Below, one piece after another: positions 25,162-37,770 of a DNA stretch of 64,000 nucleotides. Source of the DNA: Pyxicephalus adspersus. Lineage: Eukaryota; Chordata; Amphibia; Anura; Pyxicephalidae. A program made the translations under genes and the position numbers. A model generated the notes under the pieces. That model worked only from the letters and a program-made list of their open reading frames with translations, ran no database searches and was not told where the DNA came from. Numbering within the stretch: the first letter of the stretch is position 1; each line of letters opens with the position of its first letter. The DNA lies in NCBI RefSeq assembly GCF_032062135.1, contig NC_092859.1, positions 49,137,852 through 49,201,851 on the forward strand, given 5' to 3'.

Positions 25162-26437
25162 AATGTGGAATGTGTCTTTTGCTTCTTGTTGCCATTGTCC
25201 ATTTTTAATTATTTTCTTGAGAGGTACAAATGTATCTTTATTGTATATGAAAGTTTAACAATGTTGAAATGTTGAACCAATGGCGACATAAATGCTGCCT
25301 GTCAATTCACTGAAAACAAATGCCATCGATGAGGCAATTAGTAACCATTTTTCAAAAAACAAAACCAATATCCAGGAAGACATGTCTGCTACGGCGATGA
25401 ACTGCAAGCTTGTCAATATTGATTCAGGCTATAAAATAGCAGCCTTCAATATACAATACACAGGTGAAAGATGTTCTTAAAAATATGTCAAACAAATTCA
25501 AGTTTGTGCATGCTAGTTGTTGAGGATCATTTAACTTTCTTTGTCTGTTATTTTCAAACTAAATTGGCTTTTCTAATAGAGCAGTAAAAAGACAACCTGA
25601 AAACACAAATTGAGTTTTGTATAGAAAGAAAGACTGCATTTGCAAAAAATAGTTACAGTCTTATTATATCCCCTAAGGTCATACATTGGTGCTTGAAAGT
25701 TTGTGTATGTGTGAGATTTTTAGGGCATCAAATTTCAAAACAAATAAATCTTGATAAAATACAAACAAGATCGTTTTTTTGAAGATCTCATAAAATAATA
25801 TACAAAATGACCATTGAATCTAATGAGAGGGGCTTACATGCCCTACTCAATGTGCTTGTCTCAGTTTTTGCATACTAAATGTATGCAAGGAAAAAAAGGA
25901 AGATAGAAACATTGTATAAAAAAAAAATCATTGGTATATTAAGGGTTATAGTCCAGGGGTAAAAAGTGGAGTAGGGAGGGGAGTATCATTTTTATTTGCC
26001 ATATTCATATTAGCTAATAGAAACATTAATAAGTACCAGCCCTTCAGCACATTCATCCCGGGCCTCTTGCTTAGACACGAGTAATGATTTCACCATTGGT
26101 ATTTTTATACTTGGACTAAATCAGGTAATATATGTCATGAGGTGACAGCCCAAAGAAGGTATCATCTCTACTCTGTCCTACAATGCTTATCTCAGGTACA
26201 CGGAAACTACTGTATGGAGTACTTGTAATTCAAGTTTTGTGCATGGGATAAGGAATGTTGGGCTGTAGTTTAATAATTCCTTCTTGTTATGCAAATTACT
26301 TTTACAACCACCCATTTGTTACACAAAATTTCCATCATTGGACTTGCGTCCAAGCAAGCATTTTGGTACATTGTTGCACACATACTGAAATCAAATCATT
26401 AAATTGGAATTACAGAATGATTAAAGTATTTAAAAAA

Positions 26438-26481
<44 letters not shown>

Positions 26482-29400
26482 TCAGACTGTAATTTATTAC
26501 ATTCTATTAATATACAGTTTACATCCACAATTACATACAAAAAACTATAGAAACAGTTTAACATTTAAAGTAACCAGTAAAATAGATCTATAGGTCTTTT
26601 CAAGTCTTTTCTAATGATAATGTATTTCACAGAACAGCTTCATCAGACCAGAGAACCATATATTTAATCATAAGTTGAATACAGATGACTTAGACAATTT
26701 GTTCAATTGTAACTGGACCAACAATTGGAACTGTTTCATTGTAACTCCTATAGAAAAGAAACATACAATTACTCAAAAAGAAAAATATTATTTTTCATAT
26801 TGAGTTTATATGGATTGGTTTTAGTTGCTTTATGCTCTAACTTGTTTTAAACAAATGTGTGTGGACATGTTTAACCACATCAATGACTGCTTTACAATAT
26901 GAATTTAACACTTAATTGCTTAACACTAATATGCTTAATTGCTAGCAGTGTAAACCAGTAGTACCCTACTTACAAAAGGAGACATTTAGTGCAAAAAAAG
27001 GCTGAAAATATTATTTAGTAAATTTGGTGCTACAGAAAGCTGTCAGAGGCTGCAGGCATACAAAAAGCTTGTCAAAAAACACAGGCATTTGAAAAGTTAC
27101 CCCTTTTATGTTCTCTACAACAACCACCTTTTAAACCTACTACTTGTTCTGTATTTTATTTCTCTTGTTTATATCAAATACCAAAAGATTTAAATCTGGA
27201 AAAACACTACAAGGCACCTTTTGTCTCTAGATGGCTGGCAATTATATTCCAGAATGTAAAAGAAACTCAAATGCAAAAATTAACCAATCTTGTCACTGGT
27301 TGGTTCACTGTCATTCAAGATGTTTGCTAAAAGTTGATAAACAAACAAATAACAAACCTTTGCAAATTACACATACTTCTCGTACATTGAATTTTGGAAT
27401 ACCATTGAAAAAAGAAATATATCATTATTATTATTATTATTGTTTATTGTAGACTTTATTTGGTGCTCAATTTAATAAAGTGAATGTGTCATTTGACCAT
27501 GCAGACAAAGTAAAAAGTTTACTTATTCTCTTCCACCTTTCCTTTTACTTACACTGCTGACATTTTCCTTTTATATGCTTCGCAGCCACCATGTCCATGT
27601 ATCCTTTTGGAGTAAAAAAGTCTTGTGTAAGATGCAAGTTTGCCTTGTGAGTGTTTACACACAAGGACATTGACACTAAAATTATACAGTACCAAGTACA
27701 GACAAATGCTCCCACTGCTTTTAACACTGCAGACTGAGCAGCTAACAATTGACTGACAGATTATATGGCCAGGAGGGGAAGGAGCAAATTGGAGACAACA
27801 GACAACTAGAGAGGCAAAGCCTCCAACATAACCTGCTAAGTTAGTTGGAGAACATTACTCTTCAGATAACCTCACTGGCTTCTGATTAAATTAAAGTTCC
27901 ACTTTGGTTGAGATTAGAAAAGGCAATCCCCTATAGATGTTCAAGGTACATTGAAAATATTAAATTATATTAGTCTATAGTCTATTTTCTTTTTTACCAT
28001 TTTTATAAGCAGCTCAAAAATGCCAAAACAACCCCTTGTGTTGCATATTTGCTAAATAAATGAAGCTGTAACAAGACACTGTATACCCTGACCTGTTCTT
28101 GATATTGCAAAGAATGTGGACTGTGTCTTCCTCATTTGACCTTTTAACATTTCAAGAGTAACAGGTTCTAAATGCATGATAAGAATGTCTAGAAGATGTC
28201 TAATTCATTAGATAAGAATGCATATTTAAAATTACCAATACAGCAAAAAGTGGTTATTTAAAAATATTGAGCTTAAGCTGCTTGTTTTCCAAGAATCTAG
28301 ATATAAGATATGAAGCACATTTAAAGTTTAAAACAATTCAGCATATCTAATTTAGGCACATGTAAAATGAGAGTCTTCTATATGACATCTATGCTGAAGG
28401 GTTTGCCATGACCAAAAAATACTACTTTCCATTAATTGTAGCCAGAGGTGTCTTCTTTTTACTCTAATGAACACTTGCCATAAGCGAAACACATTCTACA
28501 AATTAATTAAGGAAATATTATACCATTCCATTAAGCTAATCTTTTATAAAAATAAAAAAGCCCTGCATGCTTGGTTCTTTGGAATGGACTAGCAGTTTCT
28601 ACCATATTTACCTATCTAATTTTAAATGGCAATATGAAAAACAATTACTGGCTTTGCTTTGAACTCACTAAGTTTTTGTTCTGTAAAATCTGTTAAATCC
28701 TCAAAGCATTTTAGGCTTTTCAAGAAAACAAAAAATAGTTGTCTATATGAAACACTACAGAAAATAATAAAGAAATGGGTACATAAAAAGCATAGTGTAT
28801 TTTATAGCAAAAAAAAAAAATTCATAAACAGTCAACAGTCCTATTTAAAACATCAAAGATAAATAGTCCTTGACAACTCATGTTTTAAAAAACACTCAAA
28901 ACTAAAGTAAAACCAGTATGTTTGTCATTACTGACTGTCGACAGCTCTTCAATTCCACATGCATTTATATCTAGTGCTGTGCTTTAAAGAATTACTTGAA
29001 TACTGTAGAGGTCAAACTGGTCAAATACAGCCATTGTAGAAAGATGTAGTTTCTGTAGATATGGTAAAGCATGAACCAATGTAAAACTGGGTATAGCAAT
29101 AAGACATAAGCTGGTCATCCTTCTTGCGTGTAGAAAATGGGCTCCAGAATATTTGAATCACTGTCTCACTGCAGGCAACAGGTAGATTTTATGTTGGTAA
29201 ATTGGTCAAAACTAATGCTCCCACTGCACAAAAATATAAGCTGCTATACATAAATTTCAGTCAGTTGTCTAATCGGTTCAAAGTTCCTTCCATGGCACCA
29301 CAATGACCTCAAACACACAAAGAAAATCATAAGTAATTTTCAGTAAAAAAAGGATTAGGAAATCTTGTAAAAGAGGGTACTGCCCCCAGGGAGCACTGGT

Positions 29401-29980
29401 CCTAATACCTCAACCCCACTAATCCAAATGTGAGATCACATGCAAAGACAGTGGAACGCTCTCCAAGTGAGAACCCTTTGAGAATCTCTGTGCCAAGAAA
29501 AATAAATTCCTTTTAAGGCAAGGAGTGGCATTAATCTTAATTTCACTCATTTTTTTATTTTACCAAAATTTCACTAAAGGGTCACTTTCTAGCAAATACT
29601 TTTTAGTAGCACAACGCAATGCAGTTTTAACTGGTTGAATGTCTTTCTAATTGTAGAAGCAAATGCTTGATCACCCAATTTTAATTTTAGAAAGTGGTAA
29701 CTCTGGGAGAGTACTTTCTTCCCTTGAAAAAACTGCATTATTGCTCATTAACATTATGAAAATGAATACATGGTATGAATTTTATGTGTGATGTATATCA
29801 GCTTAATCTGGACACACTGTTTAAATGAACATGTTTGACAAAAATGTTTGTCAGTTCAAATATATTGAGAATGTCAAGAGTTTCCATTGGGGAAATTAGT
29901 GTTTCACATTAATATATTAAATATAATGTAATTATTATTTTTACATTTTTTCTGTATTTCTGACAGTCATATATTATTAC
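25162..29980. other. No gene recognised; microsatellites inside
   Basis: AT-rich sequence without recognisable coding regions. It holds the (TA)n tract at 26441-26479 and a short (ATT)n tract at 27421-27441. Short open frames here have no domain, no splice context and no match to any element in the window. Confidence 0.45.
26441..26479. repeat. (TA)n microsatellite
   Basis: About 19 uninterrupted TA units. It produces an artificial IYIYIY peptide in the reading frames. Confidence 0.95.
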
Positions 29981-30063
29981 TCCTGTCTGTGTCCCTTATT
30001 TTATATCCCAGACACAAATTAGGGTAGCTTCTGCTCCAGCATGCATTCTCAGCATTTATCTGG

Positions 30064-31120
30064 GTGATCCACATGGGCAAGCAAAAGAATCTGGTGCTGT
30101 ACCGGCTCAAGAACAACCAGAAACAACAGCAAGAAGACCACTGCAGTGATAGCCCACCCCAACGACCCCAGACCCGGTGCAGCCTACGGCCAGATTTGGC
30201 CATCTTAAAACCTGTACCTAGCAGACCACGTGGCCCACCTCTCTCCTCCCTACTCACCACAGCTTTAGGAAGCTCAGGACTGCTGTGCATCCCAACGCAC
30301 AGGTCTGGATTTCCAGCAAATGCTGCAAATCTTCTGCTGAGTAGGCTTCCTTCTCTCTGCAACAGCCCCACACAGATTCCTGTACAGCTCACATTTGCTC
30401 CTGAGACAGAAGCTAGGGAGAAAACTACTCGGGACTCTAGCCACCCGACAAGGCATACCAGGGGAGTCCAGGTCACCTGGGGAACCCTAAATATGGTGAG
30501 TGCAGCTCAGGGGGTCCCTCTTACCACACATTGTACTTGGCAGTACACCCCCTGTCACCAAGAGAGACACATAGTTCTCTAACTACTGCTCTAGCAAACC
30601 TGGAGTACCCTCACATGAAGCTCCATCCATCCCACCAGATCTATCCCCTTTGCCAGAGTATCTACATTCTATGCTTACTTAGGAGGACTTCTGCCTTCTT
30701 ACCACGAAAGTAATGGAGACGTGTAGAGCGGAAATCCATAACCTTCAAGTAGATCTACGTAGCTTGCCTGATAAAGTTGACCTATTTGTTGAAGATTTAC
30801 AATCTACTAAAACCAGGGTCACTCAACTGCAAGAACTAGTCACCGCCCAAGCAACAGCCTTGAGAGACCTATACCTTGACATTACTTACAACCCCTACTC
30901 ACACTTCTGAGAGATGCATCTATCCCTTATCGCTTAGGCTATCCTTTTACCTTGACGGCACGCAGGAAAGGAAAATCAGTTACACTTTACCATCCTGAAG
31001 ACTTACCACAATTCTGTTCAACTCATGGGATCACTCATCCTTCCTCTAACGTGGATCCCCTGCCTATCTTCAAGGCCTTACACACCAAAAGGCAAGTGGT
31101 TCGACCTAGGAAACGATGAC
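30064..31120 (+). pseudogene. L1/Tx1 ORF1 protein, decayed
   Basis: ORF1 proteins of L1 LINEs are nucleic-acid chaperones that trimerise through a coiled coil. The basic, glutamine-rich start is MGKQKNLVLYRLKNNQKQQQ. A proline/serine-rich stretch follows. Then METCRAEIHNLQVDLRSLPD and KTRVTQLQELVTAQATALRD (30713-30910) show heptad-like spacing. Finally a frame in about 30900-31120 gives YRLGYPFTLTARRKGKSVTL and EDLPQF, the typical C-terminal segment of Tx1-type ORF1. The RNA-recognition part between coiled coil and C-terminus is missing. Frameshifts separate the pieces. The assignment rests on motif order and is good for the C-terminal part, weaker for the N-terminal 200 codons. Confidence 0.65.
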
Positions 31121-31521
31121 ATCACTGCATAACGCCCCAATCATCGTCAGAGAATACAAAGCATAAGCATGCGGCCCAAAAACCAGATCTTACACCATCC
31201 TATTGGTTCCTGGTTCTCTTTCCTCACACGTAATCATATGCTCGCTAACACCGTAGGAAGATACCCCAGAATGACCATACTATAGTTACTTCAGCATCCT
31301 GATATAATAACAGTAAGACATACCACATATGGACGCCATCCCAAAGGTTACATAAGCTATAATTGTAAGGACTAATGTCCCTCTCCTACGGAAATTGTTT
31401 GATTCTTACTCATATACCAATAGCTGTGCTTTATACAATGTGCACTAACGATTGTTGTTACTATGTTTATGTCAAATGCTTATACATTTGTATATCTAGC
31501 TTATTTAGAGGGAGTGTCTAC

Positions 31522-32435
31522 TAGTGTTGGTCGAATATCTCACTATTCGATTCAATAGCTATTCAATTGAATGGTGAGAAAATGTTCGGGTGATCAAATG
31601 CCGAACTTGAACACCATTGAAGTCAATGGTGGGAGGATTCGGGTTATTTTTAGGGACTATTAAGGGCTGCAAGAGCAATCAGATTGCTCTTGCAGCCCTT
31701 TACTAGTTGTATGTTTTCTTGGATATAGTTTTTCTATCCAAGAACACAGGGAGTCTTGTGTTCTTGAAAAGAAAAACTCTATCCAGGAACACATCCTACA
31801 GGACTGCAACAGTGATCCTGATTGCCATTGCTAGTAGTATGTGTTCTCAGATAGAATTTCTCCATCCAAGAATACAGGGCACTAGACGTGATGAATGAGG
31901 AAACTTGTCCCCATTCAACCTCCAGTGCCCAGGGATCGCCTGCAGTCAAAGCTGTAACCGCAAAGTTCCCACGGTCACATGTTCCCACGGTCACACTGAT
32001 AAACTCTGCAGTTCCACTACATTCCCCTGGGCACTACAGGTTAATTAACCTGTAGTGCCCTGGGGATCGCACACTCTTCTTAATGATTGCAGCCTTGGCT
32101 GCAATCATTGATTAGCTCAGTGTGCTTAGTGTGCAATTCCACTCTTCTCAAGGATTGCAGACTCAATGATTGCTGCAATCATTGAGAAGATGCCCGGCCC
32201 GCAAGTGTCTCCTAATTTGTAACATGCATAGTAATATGATACATTTGTTACATATCCCCCCCCCCCCCCCCTCAAACACTCAATTAATAATTTATCAATA
32301 GTTTTTTTTTTAACACATTTTTTTTTCGAATTGTTACCATCGAATCTCGTTTTTTTCTGGGTCAGGTCTACCCGAATTTGAACAGCCATTTTCGGGTCGA
32401 ATATAAGGACAACCTGAATTCGAACGTCAACACTA
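31522..32435. mobile_element. hAT-type non-autonomous transposon with exact 8-bp target duplication
   Basis: The ends read TAGTGTTG and, inverted, TAGTGTTG, fitting the hAT terminal rule (C/T)AGNG. The 8-mer GTGTCTAC flanks both sides (31514-31521 and 32436-32443), exact. The interior has several self-complementary arms, for example 31660-31700 ('aagggctgcaagagcaat' against its inverse) and the 'ttaattaacctgtagtgccc' region shared with 45500-45800. There is a run of 16 C at 32256-32271. No transposase ORF is present. Length is 914 bp. Confidence 0.9.
32256..32271 (+). repeat. Poly-C run
   Basis: Sixteen consecutive C residues inside the hAT-type MITE. Runs of this length are unstable and prone to sequencing error. 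Confidence 0.95.
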
Positions 32436-32789
32436 GTGTCTACTGTTCTCAACCACCTTTATCTATACATTCTCCTCCCTCTTATTTCTCCCTACTGATT
32501 GGGTGTGGATTTATTTTTAACAAACTCTACTATCCACAGACACACCTAGCTAGAGCTCCAGCTAGCTCTAAAAAAATCGGTGGGAGTAGCCATACTCAAT
32601 CGCGCCTATACTTTTGTTTGCCCTGACTAAGTTGGTTATCGACCCTGGACCCTGCTATATCATGTTCCAAGGGTGGTTGGTATTGCTTTTCCTGAAGTAT
32701 CTGTTGATTTATATGTTCTATCCTTTGTTATTTTTTCCCTTATTCAATAAAAACACATTTATAAAAAAAAAAAAAAAAAAAAAAAAAAG

Positions 32790-35694
32790 ATTCCCAGTGT
32801 TGCCAACTAGAGTAGGTAAAATGCGTACATCAAATGAACAAATAAAAAGTAGGATTTTTATAAAGCATCTTGGAAACATTTAAACACCATGTAAAATATT
32901 GTATAAAAACATTTACTTTATTTACATCATTTGAACTGGTTATTGATACAGTTCTAAATACTACAGTAATACTAGTAGTGCTACTTTTTTCATCCCCAGT
33001 AGTATTGCATTTTACAATCATGTAATTATTTTAAGCATTTGGTTTTTCTTTCTCTATGTTACATATTTATTGCGGGCTTACATTAGGATTGATTTAATTG
33101 TATTATGTTAGCTTTGCCACTTTTACTTTCATAACATTCAATAAGGATATTAATGCAAAATTCCTGGATAAAATGATTTTTTTTAATGATCTGGTGATTC
33201 TGTCATGCTTGGTCTCAGCTAAAAAATGGCATGAACCTCTAACCCAATATTATTAATAAAATAAAAAAATATAATAAATATAATAAAAAAATATGGCCTT
33301 AACAAATGTAGCTAATGAAGTTACATTAGATACTACATTACTGTCCTACCCTGACGTAATACGTTTTGCGTTTTCAGTGAATCACATTTATAGATTTTTT
33401 TTTGTAGATTATCAGAAGTTACAAGTATTAGTTTAGTTTGGGCAATTTTCACTTAACACTATTTTTTAGATTATGCTTTTCAGACTCTTGAAGCATTTAA
33501 GCCTAATGAATACATTTATGCTCAGTATATTTCACAATTATAACGTTCCATTCAATTAACGCTTATGTGTTACGATTATTGGAGGTTATTTTACTGTTTT
33601 GTGCTTTTATTCAAACATTTTGACTAATACTGCACTTGCATGTAAATACAATAACAGAAAGGTTTATTCCACTCAATGTTTATAGAAGTATCTTTGGTGT
33701 TCTATTTTACAGCATATGACTATAATTGCTTTTTTATCTTTTCTACAACACAAAACAAATGCCTTAGGCGTAATGCCAACCTTGATGACCATTATCTGTT
33801 TTCTTTCATTCTCAATGAAGTCATTGCAAAATCAATTTATTTGTTAAGATTTTTTCCTCTTTCATGTCTTTTTTCAAGCAATTTAGTACAAAACCAAAAT
33901 AATACAATCAGTATTTAGTATACAGCACATGTTGTAAAGAATTGAAATTTTAGAGGGATAATCTACTAAAAAAGAATGTAATGTTACCTAATTATTCTGC
34001 TTTGATTTTTGTCTTAAAATGCTGTTTGACTTTCTGACTTCCCATTGAACTAAATAAAGTCAGTGGCTTTCTTGTGTTCAAATTACAATTGATTTTTTTT
34101 ATGTAGAAACAGTTTATCACTTCTTAAAGTGCAAGTACTTTGTAGCCTAAACTTTACTTTTTTAGTTTTGGATGAAGTAGGGAAGGACTGTTAGAGAATA
34201 TTTCTGCAAAATAATGGAAATCCACTTCTAGAAAGTTGTTACTAAAACAAATGTCTCCATTTGAGAGACCCCCTCCCCTCCTATTATAGTGTCTAATGTA
34301 TAAATTTGGATTTCCCATCTCTTTCTGTGTAATTAATAATGGTTACTAAGGCAAGCAGGATAAATGTAGCTAGTATGAGTGCAGACAATAAAAACCTGAC
34401 CTGATAAGGTTTGTCTTACAATTCTTCCCTATTCTATCCAAACCCTAAAACAAGTTTGAGCTAGAAACTGATGATAGATTGCTTTGAAACTGATGATAGA
34501 TTGCTTTGAAGGGCAGATATATTAAAATCATTAAAACTAGCAACTAAATGGAAGAAAAGGCAAAAGAGAAATAAATGCAAACAGAAAGTAAAATAATGGA
34601 ATATAGTAGGTGGTCCCAATCAGGGCACAAATGTAATCATGAAATGCAGGAAATCCCCTGCTATGCTTCATTTTAAAGATTGACAGCTCTCCTGCCAAAC
34701 ATTTTATTCTGTCTCTTCCTTTCTATCTACTTAGTGTAATCTAAACATTGAGGTCAAATTCTGTTATTCCTGCTATCCTAATTGTCTTGCAGTCTTCCTG
34801 AAGCCCTCTTATGTCAACTTGGTATTGGCTACTGTCCTTGACTCCTAGAATGTGCCATTACCTCTCCAATATAACCTGATTACCGCTAGGAAAGGAGAAA
34901 AGTTGAATTGGTTGTTCATTTACATTTCATTTGCTTTTTGTTGTACACTTGTTAAGCGCCTTCATTTTATAGCTAGGATACATCATTATTTATGCTTTAG
35001 AAATGCACAATATAATTATTGTCTGTAATGATTATAACAGTTCTAATTTATGTATGACCAGATTACATCATTTTGTTTTGTCAAGATCTTGATTTTGTAA
35101 CCCTAAAAAATACCATTTTACATAAGGATGTAACTAAGGAGTAACTAAGATGAGTGGCAACTCATCTAAGTATAAAATAATTGGCAATCATCTAATAAAT
35201 TATTGCATAAAATCGGATGCTACTTTAAATATATGAAATAATTCAGTATACCATTTGTATCCTAACATTCATGCAATTCATTCTTAATTTAGATAATATG
35301 AACAATAGATCAACAAATCTGTGGGAGTTCATAAAGGGATTAGAAATTACATAATTGTATTCCATATACAATACAAATCATTACTAAACATCTGTCAAAC
35401 CTGGACAAGTTCCACCAATCCACTTTTTAGATGCGCATACATTTTCCAGACCATTAGATCTATTTTCTAGACCAATAACTTTATGTCTCTACAGCAATCA
35501 CCTGTGTTGCCCTGAATGATGCTGTTTTGGATATTCTAAATAGTCTAAATAAAATATCACCCTTCTATCCAGTTTACTTTCATAAAGTTAAGGTACATTT
35601 GATTAGTAAGTTTTTTTCTTTTTAAATGTGTATCAGAATGTAATTCAAATCAGTAATATATATATGCAAAGAAATAAAAAAATATATTATATAT
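32790..35694. other. No gene recognised
   Basis: Strongly AT-rich. A 22-bp unit (gaaactgatgatagattgct plus tt) is tandemly duplicated at about 34464-34508. An AT-only stretch at about 35655-35697 lies directly before the truncated CR1. No open frame has a recognisable domain. Confidence 0.5.
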
Positions 35695-35746
35695 TTAAAA
35701 GCCATTATTTCTAATATTTAGAGACTCTTTAGTCACTGGCAAGGTA

Positions 35747-37725
35747 CCGATGGATTGGCGTAAGGCCAATGTGGTTCCTATCTTTAAAAAGGGAGCTAAG
35801 TCATTACCAGGAAACTGCAGACCGGTTAGTTTAATGTTCATAGTTAGAAAGGTCCTGGAGAGTTTGATAAACAACCACATGGAGTTTTTGCTAGAAAATA
35901 ATATTATAAGTGATAGTCGGCATGGCTTCAAAAAAGACCCAAGTTGTCAAACAAATTTACTCTCTTTTTATGAGGAAGTAAGTAAACAGGTAGACAGTGG
36001 AGTAGCAGTTAATATAGTGTACTTTGATTTGCTAAAGCATTTGACATTGTACTCCACAGACGGATAATATGCAAGTTAGGGTCAAAAGGTTTAGAAAAGT
36101 CAATGTTAGCCCTGTGGGTCTTGCCTGCACCGCTGCTCCTAATTGGAGGCACGGGTGCCGGGTCCTGTCTTTTAGGTAGAGTAACCCCACTACCTGTGTT
36201 CCATGCCAGAGTTTCTTTCCTGCTGGAGACTTGTACTGGTGTTTGAGCTGGCATGGGTGTGTCTCTCTTAATCTATGAGGTAACTCATACACGCCCTCTG
36301 TTTCTACAGCCTATGGCTGGATCTCTGCAGGTATTTAAAGGCACTTCATACTACAGGAAGTTGCCTGAGCAATCTCATGGTTTTAGCTTGTCTAACTTCT
36401 AGTGCAAAGGTGTTTCCTGTGTTTGCTTTGCTGTGTACCGGACCTTGTTTTCTTACCCTTGGACTTTGCCTGTTTGCCGCCTGACCCTGTTCTCGGATTA
36501 CGTTTATGGACTTTTGCCTGATTGCCACCTGACCCTGACCTCGGATCTTGTTTTTGGACTTTGTCTGATTGCCATCACCCTCCTGGCCACGCAAGCTCCT
36601 CGGTGCTTTCACCGAGTACCCCTGACCCCTCTGGTCAGCTGCCACTGACCTGGGGGTTGCTCTGGAGTGGCACCTGGCAGCTACCCTGCGGCCAAAGCCT
36701 ATCAGAGGCTCTAGTGAAGACCAGGTAGCGGCTTAGTTACGCCCCTCTGGAGCATACCCAGTCAGCAGCACAGTGGGTCCACACCCGCGTGCATTACAGT
36801 CAATCTGTAAATGGATAGAGAACTGGCTTAAAGATCGCTTCCAGAGAGTTGTAATTAATAATTCATACTCTGAATGGTCTAAGGTTATTAGTGGTGTACC
36901 TCAGGGTTCAGTGTTGGGACCTTTACTGTTTAACATCTTTATAAATGATATAGAGTTTGGGATTAAAAGTACCATTTCTGTGTTTGCAGATTACACCAAA
37001 CTATGTAATGGAATTAAGTCCATACAGGATGTCTATAATCTACAAGCAGACCTGGATGTACTGTTTGATTGGGCAGCCAAGTGGCAAATGACATTTAATA
37101 TAGATAAATGTAAAGTTATGCACTTGGGGGCTAACAACATGCATGCTTCATACTGTCTAGGGGGGATACATTTGGTAGAGTCAGAAATGGAAAAATATCT
37201 GGGGGTTCTGGTAGATCATAGACCTAATACCAGCATGTAATGCCAAGCTGCAATATCTAAAGCTAGCAAAGTACTTTCCTGTATTAAAAGAGGAATAGAC
37301 TGCAGAGATGGAGAAATAATCCTGCCCCTGTACAATGCATTGCTCAGACCACATCTGGAATATGCAGTCCAGTTTTGGGCACCAGTTCACAAAAAGAACA
37401 TTGTGGAATTGGAGAGGGTACAGATAAGGGCAACTAAGCTAATAAAAGGAATGGAGGAGCTCAGATTTGAGGAGAGATTACCTGAACTGAATCTATTCTC
37501 CCTTGAGAAGAGACGTTGAAGGGGGGATATGATCACCCTGTATAAATATATAAATGGTCCATATAGAGAACTCTCTTCCCAATTATTCACTTTGACATCA
37601 TTACAAAGAACAAGAGGGCACTCTGTGAGTCTGGAGAAAAAGAAGTTTAAGTTACAGATAAGGAAGGGATTCTTCACTGTAAGGTTGGTAATATCTGGGA
37701 TATTGGGATATCTCTATTTCCCTAG
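35747..37725 (+). pseudogene. CR1 reverse transcriptase, interrupted and inactive
   Basis: First part (35750-36067): MDWRKANVVPIFKKG, NCRPVSL and KVLESLINNHM, the opening RT motifs. After the LTR: WIENWLKDRFQRVVI, SGVPQGSVLGPLLFNIFIN and FADYTKL, then FNIDKCKVMHLG and the C-terminal RPHLEYAVQFWAP. The catalytic box, normally FADD, reads FADY here (36983-36994), so the second catalytic aspartate is lost. A stop follows at about 37238 and another near 37517, with reading continuing across both to KLQIRKGFFTVR. The RT copies the LINE transcript at the nicked target. This copy could not do so even without the LTR. Confidence 0.9.
36104..36798 (+). mobile_element. Solo LTR inserted in CR1 reverse transcriptase, 5-bp target duplication
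   Basis: The 695-bp insert starts TGTTAG and ends TTACA, giving TGT...ACA ends as expected of an LTR. GTCAA flanks both sides (36099-36103 and 36799-36803). Removing the insert with one GTCAA restores the RT frame between LEKS and CKWIENW. A TATA-like 'tatttaaag' lies at about 36330. No primer-binding site, internal region or second LTR is present, so it is a solo LTR left by recombination between two LTRs. The retroelement family (Gypsy-like or other) cannot be told from the LTR alone. The ORFs inside are not genes. Confidence 0.85.
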
Positions 37726-37770
37726 TGGTTGAACTTGATGGACTTAATTATTTTTTTTTTTTACTATACC

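Larger units (their letters stand above)
30060..32788 (+). mobile_element. L1-like element with ORF1 only (HAL1-like), poly(A) tail
   Basis: ORF1-derived sequence at about 30064-31120 is followed directly by a 3' untranslated region. A polyadenylation signal AATAAA lies at 32746-32751 and a tail of 26 A residues at 32763-32788. No trace of an endonuclease or reverse transcriptase lies between. A hAT-type MITE (31522-32435) is inserted in the 3' part. An L1 that keeps ORF1 and the 3' end but lacks ORF2 resembles the mammalian HAL1 arrangement. Here it may equally be one internally deleted copy. No target duplication was found around the element. Confidence 0.7.
35698..37770 (+). mobile_element. 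CR1-clade LINE, 5'-truncated, carrying a solo LTR (CR1-3)
   Basis: The copy begins inside ORF2 just before the reverse transcriptase and runs to the 3' end 'ttgaacttgatggact' at 37729-37744. 5' truncation is the usual outcome of LINE retrotransposition. It is interrupted at 36104-36798 by a solo LTR. The left flank is an AT microsatellite-like stretch. The element is on the plus strand, opposite to the other two CR1 copies. Confidence 0.9.

Noticed and set aside
26255..26593. ORF of 112 codons on the plus strand
   Set aside because: Its middle is the translation of a (TA)n tract. No domain or splice context.
29967..30476. ORF of 169 codons on the minus strand
   Set aside because: Shadow of the plus-strand L1 ORF1 region, with no domain on this strand.
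36346..36645. Overlapping ORFs on both strands at 36009-36728
   Set aside because: All lie within the solo LTR, which is not expected to code.
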